Positions 6,787 through 13,395 of a stretch of 18,437 bases of DNA are shown piece by piece (position 1 is the first letter of the stretch; each line of letters begins with the position of its first letter). The DNA is from Spirochaetaceae bacterium (GTDB lineage Bacteria; Spirochaetota; Spirochaetia; Treponematales; Breznakiellaceae), in contig JAIRPU010000125.1 of the NCBI GenBank assembly GCA_031256815.1, positions 1 to 18,437 of the forward strand, given 5' to 3'. The notes below the pieces were generated by a model. It searched no databases, was not told the origin of the DNA, and saw only the letters and a list, made by a program, of their open reading frames with translations. The position numbers were made by a program, and so were the translations under genes.

Positions 6787-7002
6787 ATGAAGAATAGTTT
6801 TAGTGGTTTAACTTGCGAAGAGCTTAAGACAAAGCGAAACGAACTTGGAATTAAATATTTGGAGTTGCGTTTTAAACTCATCGTTGGACATGTCGAAAAC
6901 CCGCTTCAGAAGCGTACAATGCGCCGTCAAATTGCGCGGCTTAATACGCTTATATATCAGCATGAAAAAGACAAAAAAGCGGGCGCTAAGGTTCAGGGTT
7001 AA
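6787..7002 (+). CDS. rpmC: Ribosomal protein L29
   Basis: L29 is a small two-helix protein next to L23 at the tunnel exit. The protein is 71 residues. It shows the LTCEELKTKRNEL start and the conserved helix-two pattern NPLQKRTMRRQIARLNTL. GGAGG at 6775-6779 lies 7 nt before the ATG at 6787. The ATG at 6783 that overlaps the rplP stop leads to a stop after four codons and is rejected. The tail KKAGAKVQG is basic. Confidence 0.95.
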   Translation: MKNSFSGLTCEELKTKRNELGIKYLELRFKLIVGHVENPLQKRTMRRQIARLNTLIYQHEKDKKAGAKVQG

Positions 7003-7012
7003 GGAGATGGGC

Positions 7013-7309
7013 GTGGTAGAAATTGCTAAAAAAAGCGGTAAAAAAGAGTTTGTTGGCATTGTTAAGAACAAAAAAAGCGTTGACGAACAGGGTAAGATTA
7101 CCGGAATGGACAAGACTATTGTCGTTTCCATAGAGACGCGCACAATGCATCCGCTTTATAAAAAATATGTTAAGAGGACAAAGAAAATAAAGGCGCACGA
7201 TGAAAAAAACGAGGCGCGTACCGGAGACCGTGTGCGTGTAGTTGAATGTAGGCCCATCAGTAAAGAAAAATGCTGGCGGCTTACCGGTATCGTGGAGCGG
7301 GTAAAATAG
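7013..7309 (+). CDS. rpsQ: Ribosomal protein S17 with an internal insertion (GTG start)
   Basis: S17 is a primary 16S rRNA-binding OB-fold protein. The core MDKTIVVSIETRTMHPLYKK and the end HDEKNEARTGDRVRVVECRP are typical. AAGGAG at 7001-7006 is 6 nt from a GTG at 7013 but touches an ATG at 7007, so I choose GTG, giving 98 residues; the ATG would add two. Between the first strand (EFVGIVKN) and MDKTIVV there are about ten extra residues (near 20-31, KKSVDEQGKITG) where most bacteria have a short SDKM-type turn. It is the last gene of the S10-type block. Confidence 0.95.
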   Translation: MVEIAKKSGKKEFVGIVKNKKSVDEQGKITGMDKTIVVSIETRTMHPLYKKYVKRTKKIKAHDEKNEARTGDRVRVVECRPISKEKCWRLTGIVERVK

Positions 7310-7318
7310 CCTGAAGTT

Positions 7319-7332
7319 TTAAAGATCTTTAA
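7319..7332. repeat. 14-bp perfect palindrome in the rpsQ-rplN gap
   Basis: TTAAAGATCTTTAA is a perfect palindrome located in the 46-nt gap between rpsQ and rplN. This is where Escherichia coli has its spc promoter. No convincing -35/-10 pair is visible beside it. It could be a protein-binding site or chance in AT-rich DNA. Confidence 0.3.
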
Positions 7333-7355
7333 TAGAGTAATTTGGAGTGATTTAT

Positions 7356-7724
7356 ATGATACAGGTGGAGACATTCCTTAATGTTGCTGATAATTCAGGG
7401 GCAAGGATAGTTCAGTGTATTAAGGTTTTAGGCGGTTCAAAACGCCGTTATGCGAGTATCGGCGATATAATTGTGGTTGCGGTAAAAGAAGCGTTGCCAA
7501 CTTCTTCTGTTAAAAAAGGTACCGTAGAGAGGGCTGTTGTAGTTCGCACCCACAAGGAATATCGCAGACCTGATGGTACCTATATTCGTTTTGATGATAA
7601 CGCCTGTGTTATAATTGACACTAACAAAAACCCGAAGGGCAAACGTATATTTGGTCCTGTGGCGCGTGAACTGCGTGAAAAGGACTATATGAAAATAGTA
7701 TCTCTTGCGCCGGAGGTACTCTGA
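7356..7724 (+). CDS. rplN: Ribosomal protein L14
   Basis: L14 is a beta-barrel protein on the subunit interface that contacts L19 and 16S helix 14; the silencing factor RsfS binds it. The protein is 122 residues, the standard length, and begins MIQVETFLNVADNSGA. I choose the ATG at 7356 because it gives the exact conserved N-terminus and has GGAG 8 nt upstream; an in-frame GTG at 7347 overlaps that binding site. The RRPDGTYIRFDDNACVII and GTRIFGPVARELR-type stretches (here GKRIFGPVARELREKDYMKI) are intact. It opens the spc-type block. Confidence 0.97.
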   Translation: MIQVETFLNVADNSGARIVQCIKVLGGSKRRYASIGDIIVVAVKEALPTSSVKKGTVERAVVVRTHKEYRRPDGTYIRFDDNACVIIDTNKNPKGKRIFGPVARELREKDYMKIVSLAPEVL

Positions 7725-7810
7725 TGTCCGGAGGAGTCCGCGCTTGTGAATATTGCGTTTTTGCGCGAATAATATGGAGTGGTTATGGCACAGATAGCGA
7801 AGCAGCATAA
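7724..7810 (+). CDS. Possible small ORF overlapping rplN and rplX
   Basis: A 28-codon frame begins with an ATG that overlaps the rplN TGA (ATGA). It has GGAGG at 7712-7716, 7 nt upstream, and its TAA lies 26 nt inside rplX. The peptide starts MSGGVRACEYCVFARIIWSG and has one CxxC. The GGAGG is also explained by the conserved L14 ending (Pro-Glu-Val). A frame ending just past the rplX start could couple L24 translation to L14. The 60-nt rplN-rplX gap it fills is long for this operon. No family is recognised. Confidence 0.22.
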   Translation: MSGGVRACEYCVFARIIWSGYGTDSEAA

Positions 7811-8114
7811 ATTTAAACTTAAACGTGAGGACACGGTTGAGATTATTGCCGGCAAAGATAAAGGCAAGCGCGGCAGAGTACTGAAAATTCTTCGCGATAA
7901 GGAAAGAGTGCTTGTCGAAGGCGCAAATATCGTTAAAAAAACGCAGAAAAAGCGTAATAATAACGATAGAGGCGGTATTATCGAACTGGAAGCGCCGCTT
8001 CATGTGTCCAATATAATGGTGGTTTGCAAAAAATGCGGTCCAACACGGCTTGGTTATAAAATAGATGGCGAAAAAAAGACGCGGGTCTGTAAAAAATGCG
8101 GCGATGCGTTATAA
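7785..8114 (+). CDS. rplX: Ribosomal protein L24 with zinc ribbon
   Basis: L24 is an assembly-initiating 23S rRNA protein near the exit tunnel. It is 109 residues from the ATG at 7785, chosen for its GGAG (7776-7779) 5 nt upstream; a GTG at 7779 lies within that site. The KOW motif occupies about residues 15-45 (VEIIAGKDKGKRGRVLKIL). The C-terminal part carries C81-x2-C84 and C102-x2-C105, a probable zinc ribbon found in many but not all bacterial L24 proteins. The HVSNIMVV segment before it is conserved. Confidence 0.97.
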   Translation: MAQIAKQHKFKLKREDTVEIIAGKDKGKRGRVLKILRDKERVLVEGANIVKKTQKKRNNNDRGGIIELEAPLHVSNIMVVCKKCGPTRLGYKIDGEKKTRVCKKCGDAL

Positions 8115-8139
8115 GATTATAATAAATTGAGGAAGTGTA

Positions 8140-8823
8140 ATGTCGGAAGAAGAAGTTAAAAGCGGCGGGGCAACGAAAAGTCCAAAAGCTACGGGGCCAA
8201 AAAAAACCGCGCCAAAAGCTGAAACTAAATCTGCGAAGGCTGCCGCCGGGCGTAGTTCCGGCAGCGCTGCTCCGGGCGGATATGTTCCCAGACTAAAAAA
8301 GCTTTACAAAGAAAAGATAGCGCCTGAGCTTTTTTCCGAGCTTGGATTTAAAACGATGATGCAAGTGCCGTCTCTTGAAAAGATTATTGTGTCTATGGGA
8401 GTGGGAGAAGCTATATCCAATAAAAAATTACTGGATGCGGCAGTTGAGGAGCTTACGATTATTACAGGCCAAAAAGCCGTTAAGACAAAAGCTAAGAAGA
8501 GTATAGCGAATTTTAAAATTCGCGAAGGTCAGGAAATTGGCGCTAAGGTAACTTTGCGTGGAGCGATGATGTATGAATTTCTTGACAGGCTTGTAAATAC
8601 TGCGCTTCCGCGTGTTAAAGATTTTCGCGGCATAAGCGCCAATGCGTTTGACGGACATGGTAATTATGCGCTTGGTATAACCGAGCAGATTATTTTTCCA
8701 GAGATTGATTTTGATAAAATCGAGCGGGTTTCCGGCTTGAATGTGGTGATTGTAACAACGGCAAAAACCGACGCGCACGCCAGGGCGTTTCTTGCGAAAT
8801 TCGGTATGCCGTTTAGAAAATAG
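8140..8823 (+). CDS. rplE: Ribosomal protein L5 with long N-terminal extension
   Basis: L5 binds 5S rRNA and contacts P-site tRNA. The protein is 227 residues, whereas the family is usually near 180. Residues 48-227 are the normal protein (YVPRLKKLYKEKI, then VPSLEKIIVSMGVGEA, and a typical FPEIDFDKI near the end). Residues 1-47 are a low-complexity stretch rich in Lys, Ala, Ser, Gly and Pro, predicted disordered. The start is supported by GAGGA at 8129-8133, 6 nt from the ATG, and no in-frame start exists near residue 48, so the extension appears to be translated. The AAP/KKTAPK character resembles histone-like tails and may bind rRNA. Confidence 0.96.
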   Translation: MSEEEVKSGGATKSPKATGPKKTAPKAETKSAKAAAGRSSGSAAPGGYVPRLKKLYKEKIAPELFSELGFKTMMQVPSLEKIIVSMGVGEAISNKKLLDAAVEELTIITGQKAVKTKAKKSIANFKIREGQEIGAKVTLRGAMMYEFLDRLVNTALPRVKDFRGISANAFDGHGNYALGITEQIIFPEIDFDKIERVSGLNVVIVTTAKTDAHARAFLAKFGMPFRK

Positions 8824-8843
8824 TTTAGGGTACAGGAGCAAGC

Positions 8844-9029
8844 ATGGCTAGACAGGCAATGATTTTGAAGGCGCAGAGGACGCCTAAGTATAAGACGCGA
8901 AAGGTTAACCGTTGCAGAATTTGCGGCAGGGCGCGTGGTTATATAGGCAGGTTTGAGATGTGCCGTCTTTGTTTCCGTAAATTGGCGAGCGAAGGGTTAA
9001 TCCCCGGCGTAACCAAGTCCAGCTGGTAG
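8844..9029 (+). CDS. rpsN: Ribosomal protein S14, zinc-binding type
   Basis: S14 belongs to the head of the small subunit near S3 and S10. This is the short zinc-containing form (61 residues). Cysteines at 24, 27, 40 and 43 (CRIC and CRLC) form the zinc site, and the C-terminal IPGVTKSSW is characteristic. Being the zinc form in the main operon, it is presumably the housekeeping copy; a zinc-free paralogue elsewhere would be used under zinc limitation in some bacteria. An AGGAG lies upstream of the ATG. Confidence 0.98.
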   Translation: MARQAMILKAQRTPKYKTRKVNRCRICGRARGYIGRFEMCRLCFRKLASEGLIPGVTKSSW

Positions 9030-9042
9030 GAGGGAGGGACTT

Positions 9043-9444
9043 ATGAGTGTTTCTGACCCTATTGCGGATATGCTAACCAAACTTCGGAATGCCGGAATGG
9101 CAAAGCATGAGAGCATTGATGTTCCCGCTTCAAAGCTTAAATTAGAGATAACCAAAATTCTTAAAACCGAAGGGTATATAAGGAATTTTAAAAAACTCAA
9201 CAGGGAAGATGGAAAGGCGTGTATTCGTGTTTATCTGAAATATGATGAAGAGACGCTTCCTGTTATACATGGGCTTCAAAAAGTTTCTAAGCCGGGGCGT
9301 CGTGTTTATGTGGGTTATAAAAAAATGCCGCGTGTTTTTAACGGGTATGGCACTCTCATTGTTTCTACATCAATGGGGGTTACAACCGGAAAAAAAGCGG
9401 CGGAAAAACAGTTGGGCGGCGAGATAATATGCACGGTTTGGTAA
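9043..9444 (+). CDS. rpsH: Ribosomal protein S8
   Basis: S8 binds helix 21 of 16S rRNA early in assembly, and in Escherichia coli it represses the spc operon. The protein is 133 residues. The start SDPIADMLTKLRNAGMAKH is conserved, and the C-terminal STSMGVTTGKKAAEKQLGGEIICTVW contains the RNA-binding STSxG motif. A strong GGAGGGAGGG precedes the ATG. I see no helix-21 mimic in the 25-nt rplX-rplE gap, where the Escherichia coli S8 site sits, so that control may be absent here. Confidence 0.97.
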   Translation: MSVSDPIADMLTKLRNAGMAKHESIDVPASKLKLEITKILKTEGYIRNFKKLNREDGKACIRVYLKYDEETLPVIHGLQKVSKPGRRVYVGYKKMPRVFNGYGTLIVSTSMGVTTGKKAAEKQLGGEIICTVW

Positions 9445-9504
9445 TCGCTTTTTCTTGTTGCTTAAAGCGCGCTGTTTGGCGTGTTAATGCGGGGGTAATT
9501 TAAT

Positions 9505-10044
9505 ATGTCGCGTATTGGAAAGATACCGGTAAAGGTGCCTTCCGGCGTAAAAGTCGCCTTTGCCAATAGTACTATTGTAGTTGAAGGGCCAAAGGGCAAG
9601 TTAAGCCAGTATTATCACGATGTGGTAACATTCGATAATAAAGGCGCTGAGATTGTAGTTGGACGTGTAAATGACGAAAAACAAACCCGCGCTTATCATG
9701 GCCTTTACAGGAATTTGTTAAACAACATGGTTATTGGAGTTTCTTCAGGCTGGAGCCGCGCTTTGGTGATAAACGGCGTTGGCTACCGTGCCGAGGTAAA
9801 TGGCAAACTCCTTAATATGAACCTTGGTTATTCAAACGAAGTTTGTGTAGGAATACCGGAAGGACTTTCCGTTGCAGTTGAACAAAACGGACGGATAGTT
9901 ATTGCGGGAATAGACAAGCAGAGAGTTGGGCAGTTCGCTTCGGAAATCCGCAAATTGCGCGGTCCAGAACCTTACAAAGGCAAAGGAATTAAATACGAAG
10001 AAGAACATATAAGACGTAAAGTCGGTAAGTCCGGCGTAAAGTAA
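9505..10044 (+). CDS. rplF: Ribosomal protein L6
   Basis: L6 has two similar RNA-binding domains and contacts the sarcin-ricin loop region where GTPase factors bind. The protein is 179 residues. It begins SRIGKIPVKVPSGVKV and ends with the family motif RGPEPYKGKGIKYEEEHIRRK. Between these it carries SRALVINGVGYRAEV, the domain-two signature. The 60-nt gap before it is longer than usual for this operon and has no visible promoter. GGGGGTAA precedes the ATG. Confidence 0.98.
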   Translation: MSRIGKIPVKVPSGVKVAFANSTIVVEGPKGKLSQYYHDVVTFDNKGAEIVVGRVNDEKQTRAYHGLYRNLLNNMVIGVSSGWSRALVINGVGYRAEVNGKLLNMNLGYSNEVCVGIPEGLSVAVEQNGRIVIAGIDKQRVGQFASEIRKLRGPEPYKGKGIKYEEEHIRRKVGKSGVK

Positions 10045-10061
10045 ATTAAAGGGATATAGAT

Positions 10062-10424
10062 ATGTTGCGAAAGATGAATGATAAGCAGCGCTCACGTATA
10101 AAACGGAAAATTCATATCCGTAAGCGCATTTCAGGTACGCCGGCCTGTCCTCGAATGACGGTTTCGCGCAGTAATCGCAGCCTTTCGGTGCAGGTTATTG
10201 ATGATGTGGCAGGCAGAACGCTTGTTTCGGCGTCTACGCTGGAAAAAGAGCTTTCTGCCATAAAGCCAAACAAAGATGGCGCCGCAAAATTAGGCGATAC
10301 AATCGGAAAGCGGCTTATTGAAAAGCAAATTAAGACTGTAGTTTTTGACCGCAACGGTTATTTATATCATGGGGTTATCAAGGCGCTTGCCGATGGTGCC
10401 AGGGCTGCGGGAGTGGTGTTTTAG
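10062..10424 (+). CDS. rplR: Ribosomal protein L18
   Basis: L18 binds 5S rRNA together with L5 and links it to the central protuberance. The protein is 120 residues. It starts with a basic helix (KQRSRIKRKIHIRKRISGT), then CPRMTVSRSNRSLSVQVIDD, and closes with VFDRNGYLYHGVIKALADGARAAGV, all typical. AAAGGGA lies upstream of the ATG. It is in the usual position between L6 and S5. Confidence 0.97.
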   Translation: MLRKMNDKQRSRIKRKIHIRKRISGTPACPRMTVSRSNRSLSVQVIDDVAGRTLVSASTLEKELSAIKPNKDGAAKLGDTIGKRLIEKQIKTVVFDRNGYLYHGVIKALADGARAAGVVF

Positions 10425-10432
10425 AGGTTTTT

Positions 10433-10972
10433 ATGGAACAAAACGAAAAAGAAAGAGGACGGGACCGCGACAGAGGGCGTGGTGAAGACCGCGATAAAGA
10501 ATTTGTCGAAAAGCTTGTTAAACTTAATCGTACAGCAAAAGTTGTAAAGGGCGGCAGGCGGTTTTCGTTTTCTGCGCTTACTGTTGTTGGCGACCGCAAG
10601 GGTAATGTGGGCTGGGGCTTTGGCAAGGCAAACGATGTATCCGAAGCGGTGCGTAAGAGCATGGACAAAGCAAAGCACAACATGGTGCGGCTTCCTGTAA
10701 AAAATGGTACCATTCCCCACAGTATACAGGGGACTTTTAAATCGTCTGTGGTGCTATTAAAACCTGCCTGTTCCGGAACCGGTATAATTGCCGGCGGGCC
10801 TGTGCGGGCGATTATGGAGGCCGGCGGCGTAACGGATGTGCTTTCCAAGTCAATAGGCGCATCCAGTCAATACAATGTAGTAAAAGCGACGTTTGAATGT
10901 ATACGTCAAATGATGGATATTCGAAAAGTTGCGCGAGACAGAACAAAACCTGTTTCGGAAATATGGGGGTAG
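10433..10972 (+). CDS. rpsE: Ribosomal protein S5 with charged N-terminal extension
   Basis: S5 lies at the mRNA entry site and affects translational accuracy. The protein is 179 residues. The core starts near residue 23 (DKEFVEKLVKLNRTAKVV), and KVVKGGRR at residues 36-43 is the loop linked to spectinomycin response in other bacteria. NGTIPHSIQGTFKSS and TGIIAGGPVRAIMEAGGVTD are typical of the C-terminal domain. Residues 1-22 are a tract of alternating Arg, Asp, Glu and Gly that is longer than in Escherichia coli. GAGG precedes the ATG. Confidence 0.97.
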   Translation: MEQNEKERGRDRDRGRGEDRDKEFVEKLVKLNRTAKVVKGGRRFSFSALTVVGDRKGNVGWGFGKANDVSEAVRKSMDKAKHNMVRLPVKNGTIPHSIQGTFKSSVVLLKPACSGTGIIAGGPVRAIMEAGGVTDVLSKSIGASSQYNVVKATFECIRQMMDIRKVARDRTKPVSEIWG

Positions 10973-10973
10973 T

Positions 10974-11159
10974 ATGGCGGAAAAGAAAATTAAAATTAGC
11001 CTGGTTCGTAGTACAATAGGCGTTATTCCCGCGCAGCGCGCCACGGTGCGTTCTCTCGGACTTCGTAAAATTGGTTCTTCTGTAGTGCAGAACGCGAATC
11101 CGGCTGTTTTGGGTATGGTAAAGCGCGTAGCGCATCTTGTTACGGTAAGTAATGTTTAG
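10974..11159 (+). CDS. rpmD: Ribosomal protein L30
   Basis: L30 is a small protein at the base of the large subunit. It is 61 residues, with the family pattern KIKISLVRSTIGVIPAQRATVRSLGLRKIGSSV (two short parts: ISLVRSTIG and VRSLGLRKIG). The ATG at 10974 comes one base after the rpsE TAG and is preceded by GGGGG. Starting further upstream within rpsE would add residues unlike any L30. A 59-nt gap without recognisable signals separates it from rplO. Confidence 0.95.
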   Translation: MAEKKIKISLVRSTIGVIPAQRATVRSLGLRKIGSSVVQNANPAVLGMVKRVAHLVTVSNV

Positions 11160-11218
11160 CGAACTGGCGTTTGTTTGGTCAGCCTGGCGTCACTATTTAG
11201 TTTTTAGGAGTTTTGAGA

Positions 11219-11785
11219 ATGCACAGTTTTGATTTACATGCCCCTGAGGGAGCGAATAAACGAAAGCGTATAGTTGGGCGCGGTCAAGGCTCAGGTCGCG
11301 GTGGAACCGCCGGCAAGGGCAATAAGGGGCAGCAGTCCCGTTCCGGAGGAAAAACTTATCTTGGTTTTGAAGGCGGTCAGATGCCTTTATACAGGCGCAT
11401 CGCTCACAGGGGTTTCTCTAATTATCCGTTTAAAAAAGAGTATCAGATAGTTAATATTGGCGAAATTGACGCGCGTTTTGAACAGGGCGACACGGTAGAT
11501 GTTCCTTCGCTTTACCTGAAAGGGCTTGTAAAGGGTAATACTCCGGTAAAAATTTTGGGTTCGGGAGAACTTACAAAATCTCTTACAGTTAATATTGCCA
11601 GTTTATCAGGGTCGGCAAAAGAAAAAATTATAAAAGCGGGCGGTTCTATTGCGGAGGTAGAAGAAAAATCTCCTGGAACCGGTAAAAAAGCCAAACGCAA
11701 AGCAAAAACCGTTGCGGCGGCTATTGCCCGTTCCGGCGCAAAAAACAATGATGGAACAGCGGAAAAGGCGGCAGGAACGGCATGA
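11219..11785 (+). CDS. rplO: Ribosomal protein L15 with long C-terminal tail
   Basis: L15 is a late-assembly 23S rRNA protein with a long basic N-terminal arm. From the ATG at 11219 (AGGAG 8 nt upstream) it has 188 residues; a TTG at 11213 is too close to that site. Residues 1-150 match the family, including GRGQGSGRGGTAGKGNKGQ, GFEGGQMPLYRR and the VKILGSGELTKSL pattern. Residues 151-188 are an extra tail rich in Lys, Ala and Gly that has no counterpart in the roughly 145-residue typical protein. The stop overlaps the secY start (ATGA), so SecY synthesis is coupled to L15. Confidence 0.97.
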   Translation: MHSFDLHAPEGANKRKRIVGRGQGSGRGGTAGKGNKGQQSRSGGKTYLGFEGGQMPLYRRIAHRGFSNYPFKKEYQIVNIGEIDARFEQGDTVDVPSLYLKGLVKGNTPVKILGSGELTKSLTVNIASLSGSAKEKIIKAGGSIAEVEEKSPGTGKKAKRKAKTVAAAIARSGAKNNDGTAEKAAGTA

Positions 11786-13116
11786 CTAATCCTATAATTG
11801 GTATGTTCAGGGTAAAAGAGCTTCGTGAACGAATCTTTTTTACATTAATTATGTTGCTTGTATTCCGTTTGGGAGCCGTACTTCCAATACCAGGTGTAAA
11901 CATAAGTGTTCTTAAAAACTTTTTTAATGAACAGCGGGATACGGGCAATGCAATTGTTGACTATTTAGACTTTTTTGCCGGCGGCGCATTCACGAATTTT
12001 TCTGTGTTTATGCTTGGAATTATGCCGTATATTTCAATGTCGATTATTATGCAGCTGCTGTTAATTGTTTTTCCCGCGTTAAAAAAGATTTCGCAGGAAG
12101 AAGGCGGCCGTAAAAAAATACAGATGTACCAACGTTATGGGACGGTAATTGTCTGCATTGTGCAGGCATTTGCCGTAACGCAATACGCGCAGAGCATAAC
12201 ACGTCAGGCCGGCGGCGCGGAACTTCTCTCTATGGGGATGGTGCCTTTTACACTGCTTGCCATTTTAACTGTTACAACAGGTACAATGTTTTTAATGTGG
12301 ATGGGCGAGCAAATTACAAAGCGCGGTATTGGCAATGGTATATCGCTTTTAATTTTTGCCGGCATTGTTGCAAGGCTTCCGAGCGCTGTCTGGGAACTTG
12401 TAGACAGTGTGCGGCGTGGAAATCTTAATCTTGTATTTGTAATTGTAGTGCTTTTTATGTTTGTTGCCGTTGTAGCGCTGGTTGTGTTTGAACAGCAGGG
12501 ACAGCGAAAAATACCGGTTCACTACGCAAAGCGTGTTGTAGGAAGGAAGATGTACGGCGCTCAAAATACTTATATTCCTTTCAAGATTAATCCTTCAGGA
12601 GTAATTCCCGTTATTTTTGCTTCGTCAATTTTAACATTTCCAATTCAAATTGCATCAACTATTGGAGGAAACGTTCCGGCGCTTAATGCGGTCGCTCAAT
12701 TTTTGGGTCCGCGCGGATTGGCTTACAATATTTTATATGTGCTGCTAATCATCTTTTTTGCATATTTTTATACGCAGGTTTCGCTTAATCCAATAGAAAT
12801 TGCCAAAAATATACGCGAAAACGGCGGTTCTATTCCGGGTATTCGCACTGAACGTATTGAAGAATATCTAACAAAGATTTTAAATCGTATTGTGCTTCCC
12901 GGTTCTCTATATCTGGCGCTTATTGCCATAATTCCAACAATTGTGCAATGGGCATTTGATTTTCCTCCTTCTATTTCATATTTAATGGGGGGAACATCGC
13001 TTCTTATTTTGGTAGGTGTTGATTTGGACACAATGTCTCAAATTGAAGCGCTTTTAAAGATGCACCATCATGAAGGTTTAACAAAAAAAGGCCGCCTTCG
13101 AGGGAGGAACCTATAA
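11782..13116 (+). CDS. secY: Protein translocase channel subunit SecY
   Basis: SecY forms the protein-conducting channel in the inner membrane, working with SecE, SecG, SecA and the ribosome. The protein is 444 residues, essentially the Escherichia coli length, with about ten hydrophobic segments. Hallmarks are the early FRLGAVLPIPGVN loop, GIMPYISMSIIMQLL, MGEQITKRGIGNGISLLIF, GVIPVIFASSIL, NPIEIAKNIRENGGSIPGIR in the large cytoplasmic loop, and VGVDLDTMSQIEA near the end. It overlaps rplO by four bases. The C-terminus is a basic, His-containing tail (MHHHEGLTKKGRLRGRNL). Its usual partners map and adk do not follow. Confidence 0.98.
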   Translation: MTNPIIGMFRVKELRERIFFTLIMLLVFRLGAVLPIPGVNISVLKNFFNEQRDTGNAIVDYLDFFAGGAFTNFSVFMLGIMPYISMSIIMQLLLIVFPALKKISQEEGGRKKIQMYQRYGTVIVCIVQAFAVTQYAQSITRQAGGAELLSMGMVPFTLLAILTVTTGTMFLMWMGEQITKRGIGNGISLLIFAGIVARLPSAVWELVDSVRRGNLNLVFVIVVLFMFVAVVALVVFEQQGQRKIPVHYAKRVVGRKMYGAQNTYIPFKINPSGVIPVIFASSILTFPIQIASTIGGNVPALNAVAQFLGPRGLAYNILYVLLIIFFAYFYTQVSLNPIEIAKNIRENGGSIPGIRTERIEEYLTKILNRIVLPGSLYLALIAIIPTIVQWAFDFPPSISYLMGGTSLLILVGVDLDTMSQIEALLKMHHHEGLTKKGRLRGRNL

Positions 13117-13192
13117 TCAGTTCTATGTTTGAGCTTGAGCAACATAATCTTTTCCTATATTCTAAACACATACTTTGTTTCGGAAGGTTTGT

Positions 13193-13288
13193 ATGATGTT
13201 TTGGAACATGGTTTTTAAGATGCAGAACTGCGTTTACGCCGGTCTGCGGTATTATGGCAGTTATTTGTATGGTGGTTTTTATGCATAA
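13193..13288 (+). CDS. Possible small aromatic-rich ORF between secY and rpmJ
   Basis: A 31-codon frame starts with two tandem ATG codons (13193, 13196), with GGAAGG at 13182-13187 a few bases upstream, and ends at TAA 13286-13288. The peptide is rich in Tyr, Phe and Trp (MMFWNMVFKMQ, then YYGSYLYGGFYA). It occupies the 279-nt gap where other bacteria carry adk, map or infA, but it resembles none of them. It may be a genuine small membrane-associated peptide, an upstream ORF affecting rpmJ, or chance. Confidence 0.22.
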   Translation: MMFWNMVFKMQNCVYAGLRYYGSYLYGGFYA

Positions 13289-13315
13289 TTTTTATGTGAT
13301 TTTACCGGAATCGAA

Positions 13316-13373
13316 TTTTGAATATATTGTTACAAAAACAGATATTCAAAACTGTGATAACACGGTTTTGAAT
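13316..13373 (+). promoter_or_regulatory. Two mutually exclusive hairpins before rpmJ
   Basis: Segment 13316-13325 (TTTTGAATAT) is a perfect complement of 13342-13351 (ATATTCAAAA), giving a 10-bp hairpin. Segment 13344-13356 also pairs with 13361-13373 (ATTCAAAACTGTG with CACGGTTTTGAAT, one G-U) around an ATAA loop, giving a stronger 13-bp hairpin. The two share 13344-13351, so only one can form. The element ends about 10 nt before the rpmJ ribosome binding site (GAAGGAG, 13384-13390). There is no T-run after it, so it looks more like a translational switch or protein-binding site for the alpha-type block than a terminator. In Escherichia coli S4 controls this block through its leader. Confidence 0.55.
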
Positions 13374-13395
13374 AGAATGGGTTGAAGGAGTTTTT

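Noticed and set aside
7347..7355. Upstream GTG start for rplN, adding three residues
   Set aside because: It overlaps the ribosome binding site and would spoil the conserved MIQVET N-terminus of L14.
7437..8003. A 188-codon minus-strand frame opposite rplN and rplX
   Set aside because: It is a shadow of conserved ribosomal genes, with no start signal and no protein-like motif.
8115..8139. S8 repressor site between rplX and rplE, as in Escherichia coli
   Set aside because: The 25-nt gap is AT-rich and forms no helix-21-like structure.
10929..10973. Upstream start for rpmD inside rpsE
   Set aside because: The added residues do not match L30, and the ATG at 10974 has GGGGG upstream and fits the family length.
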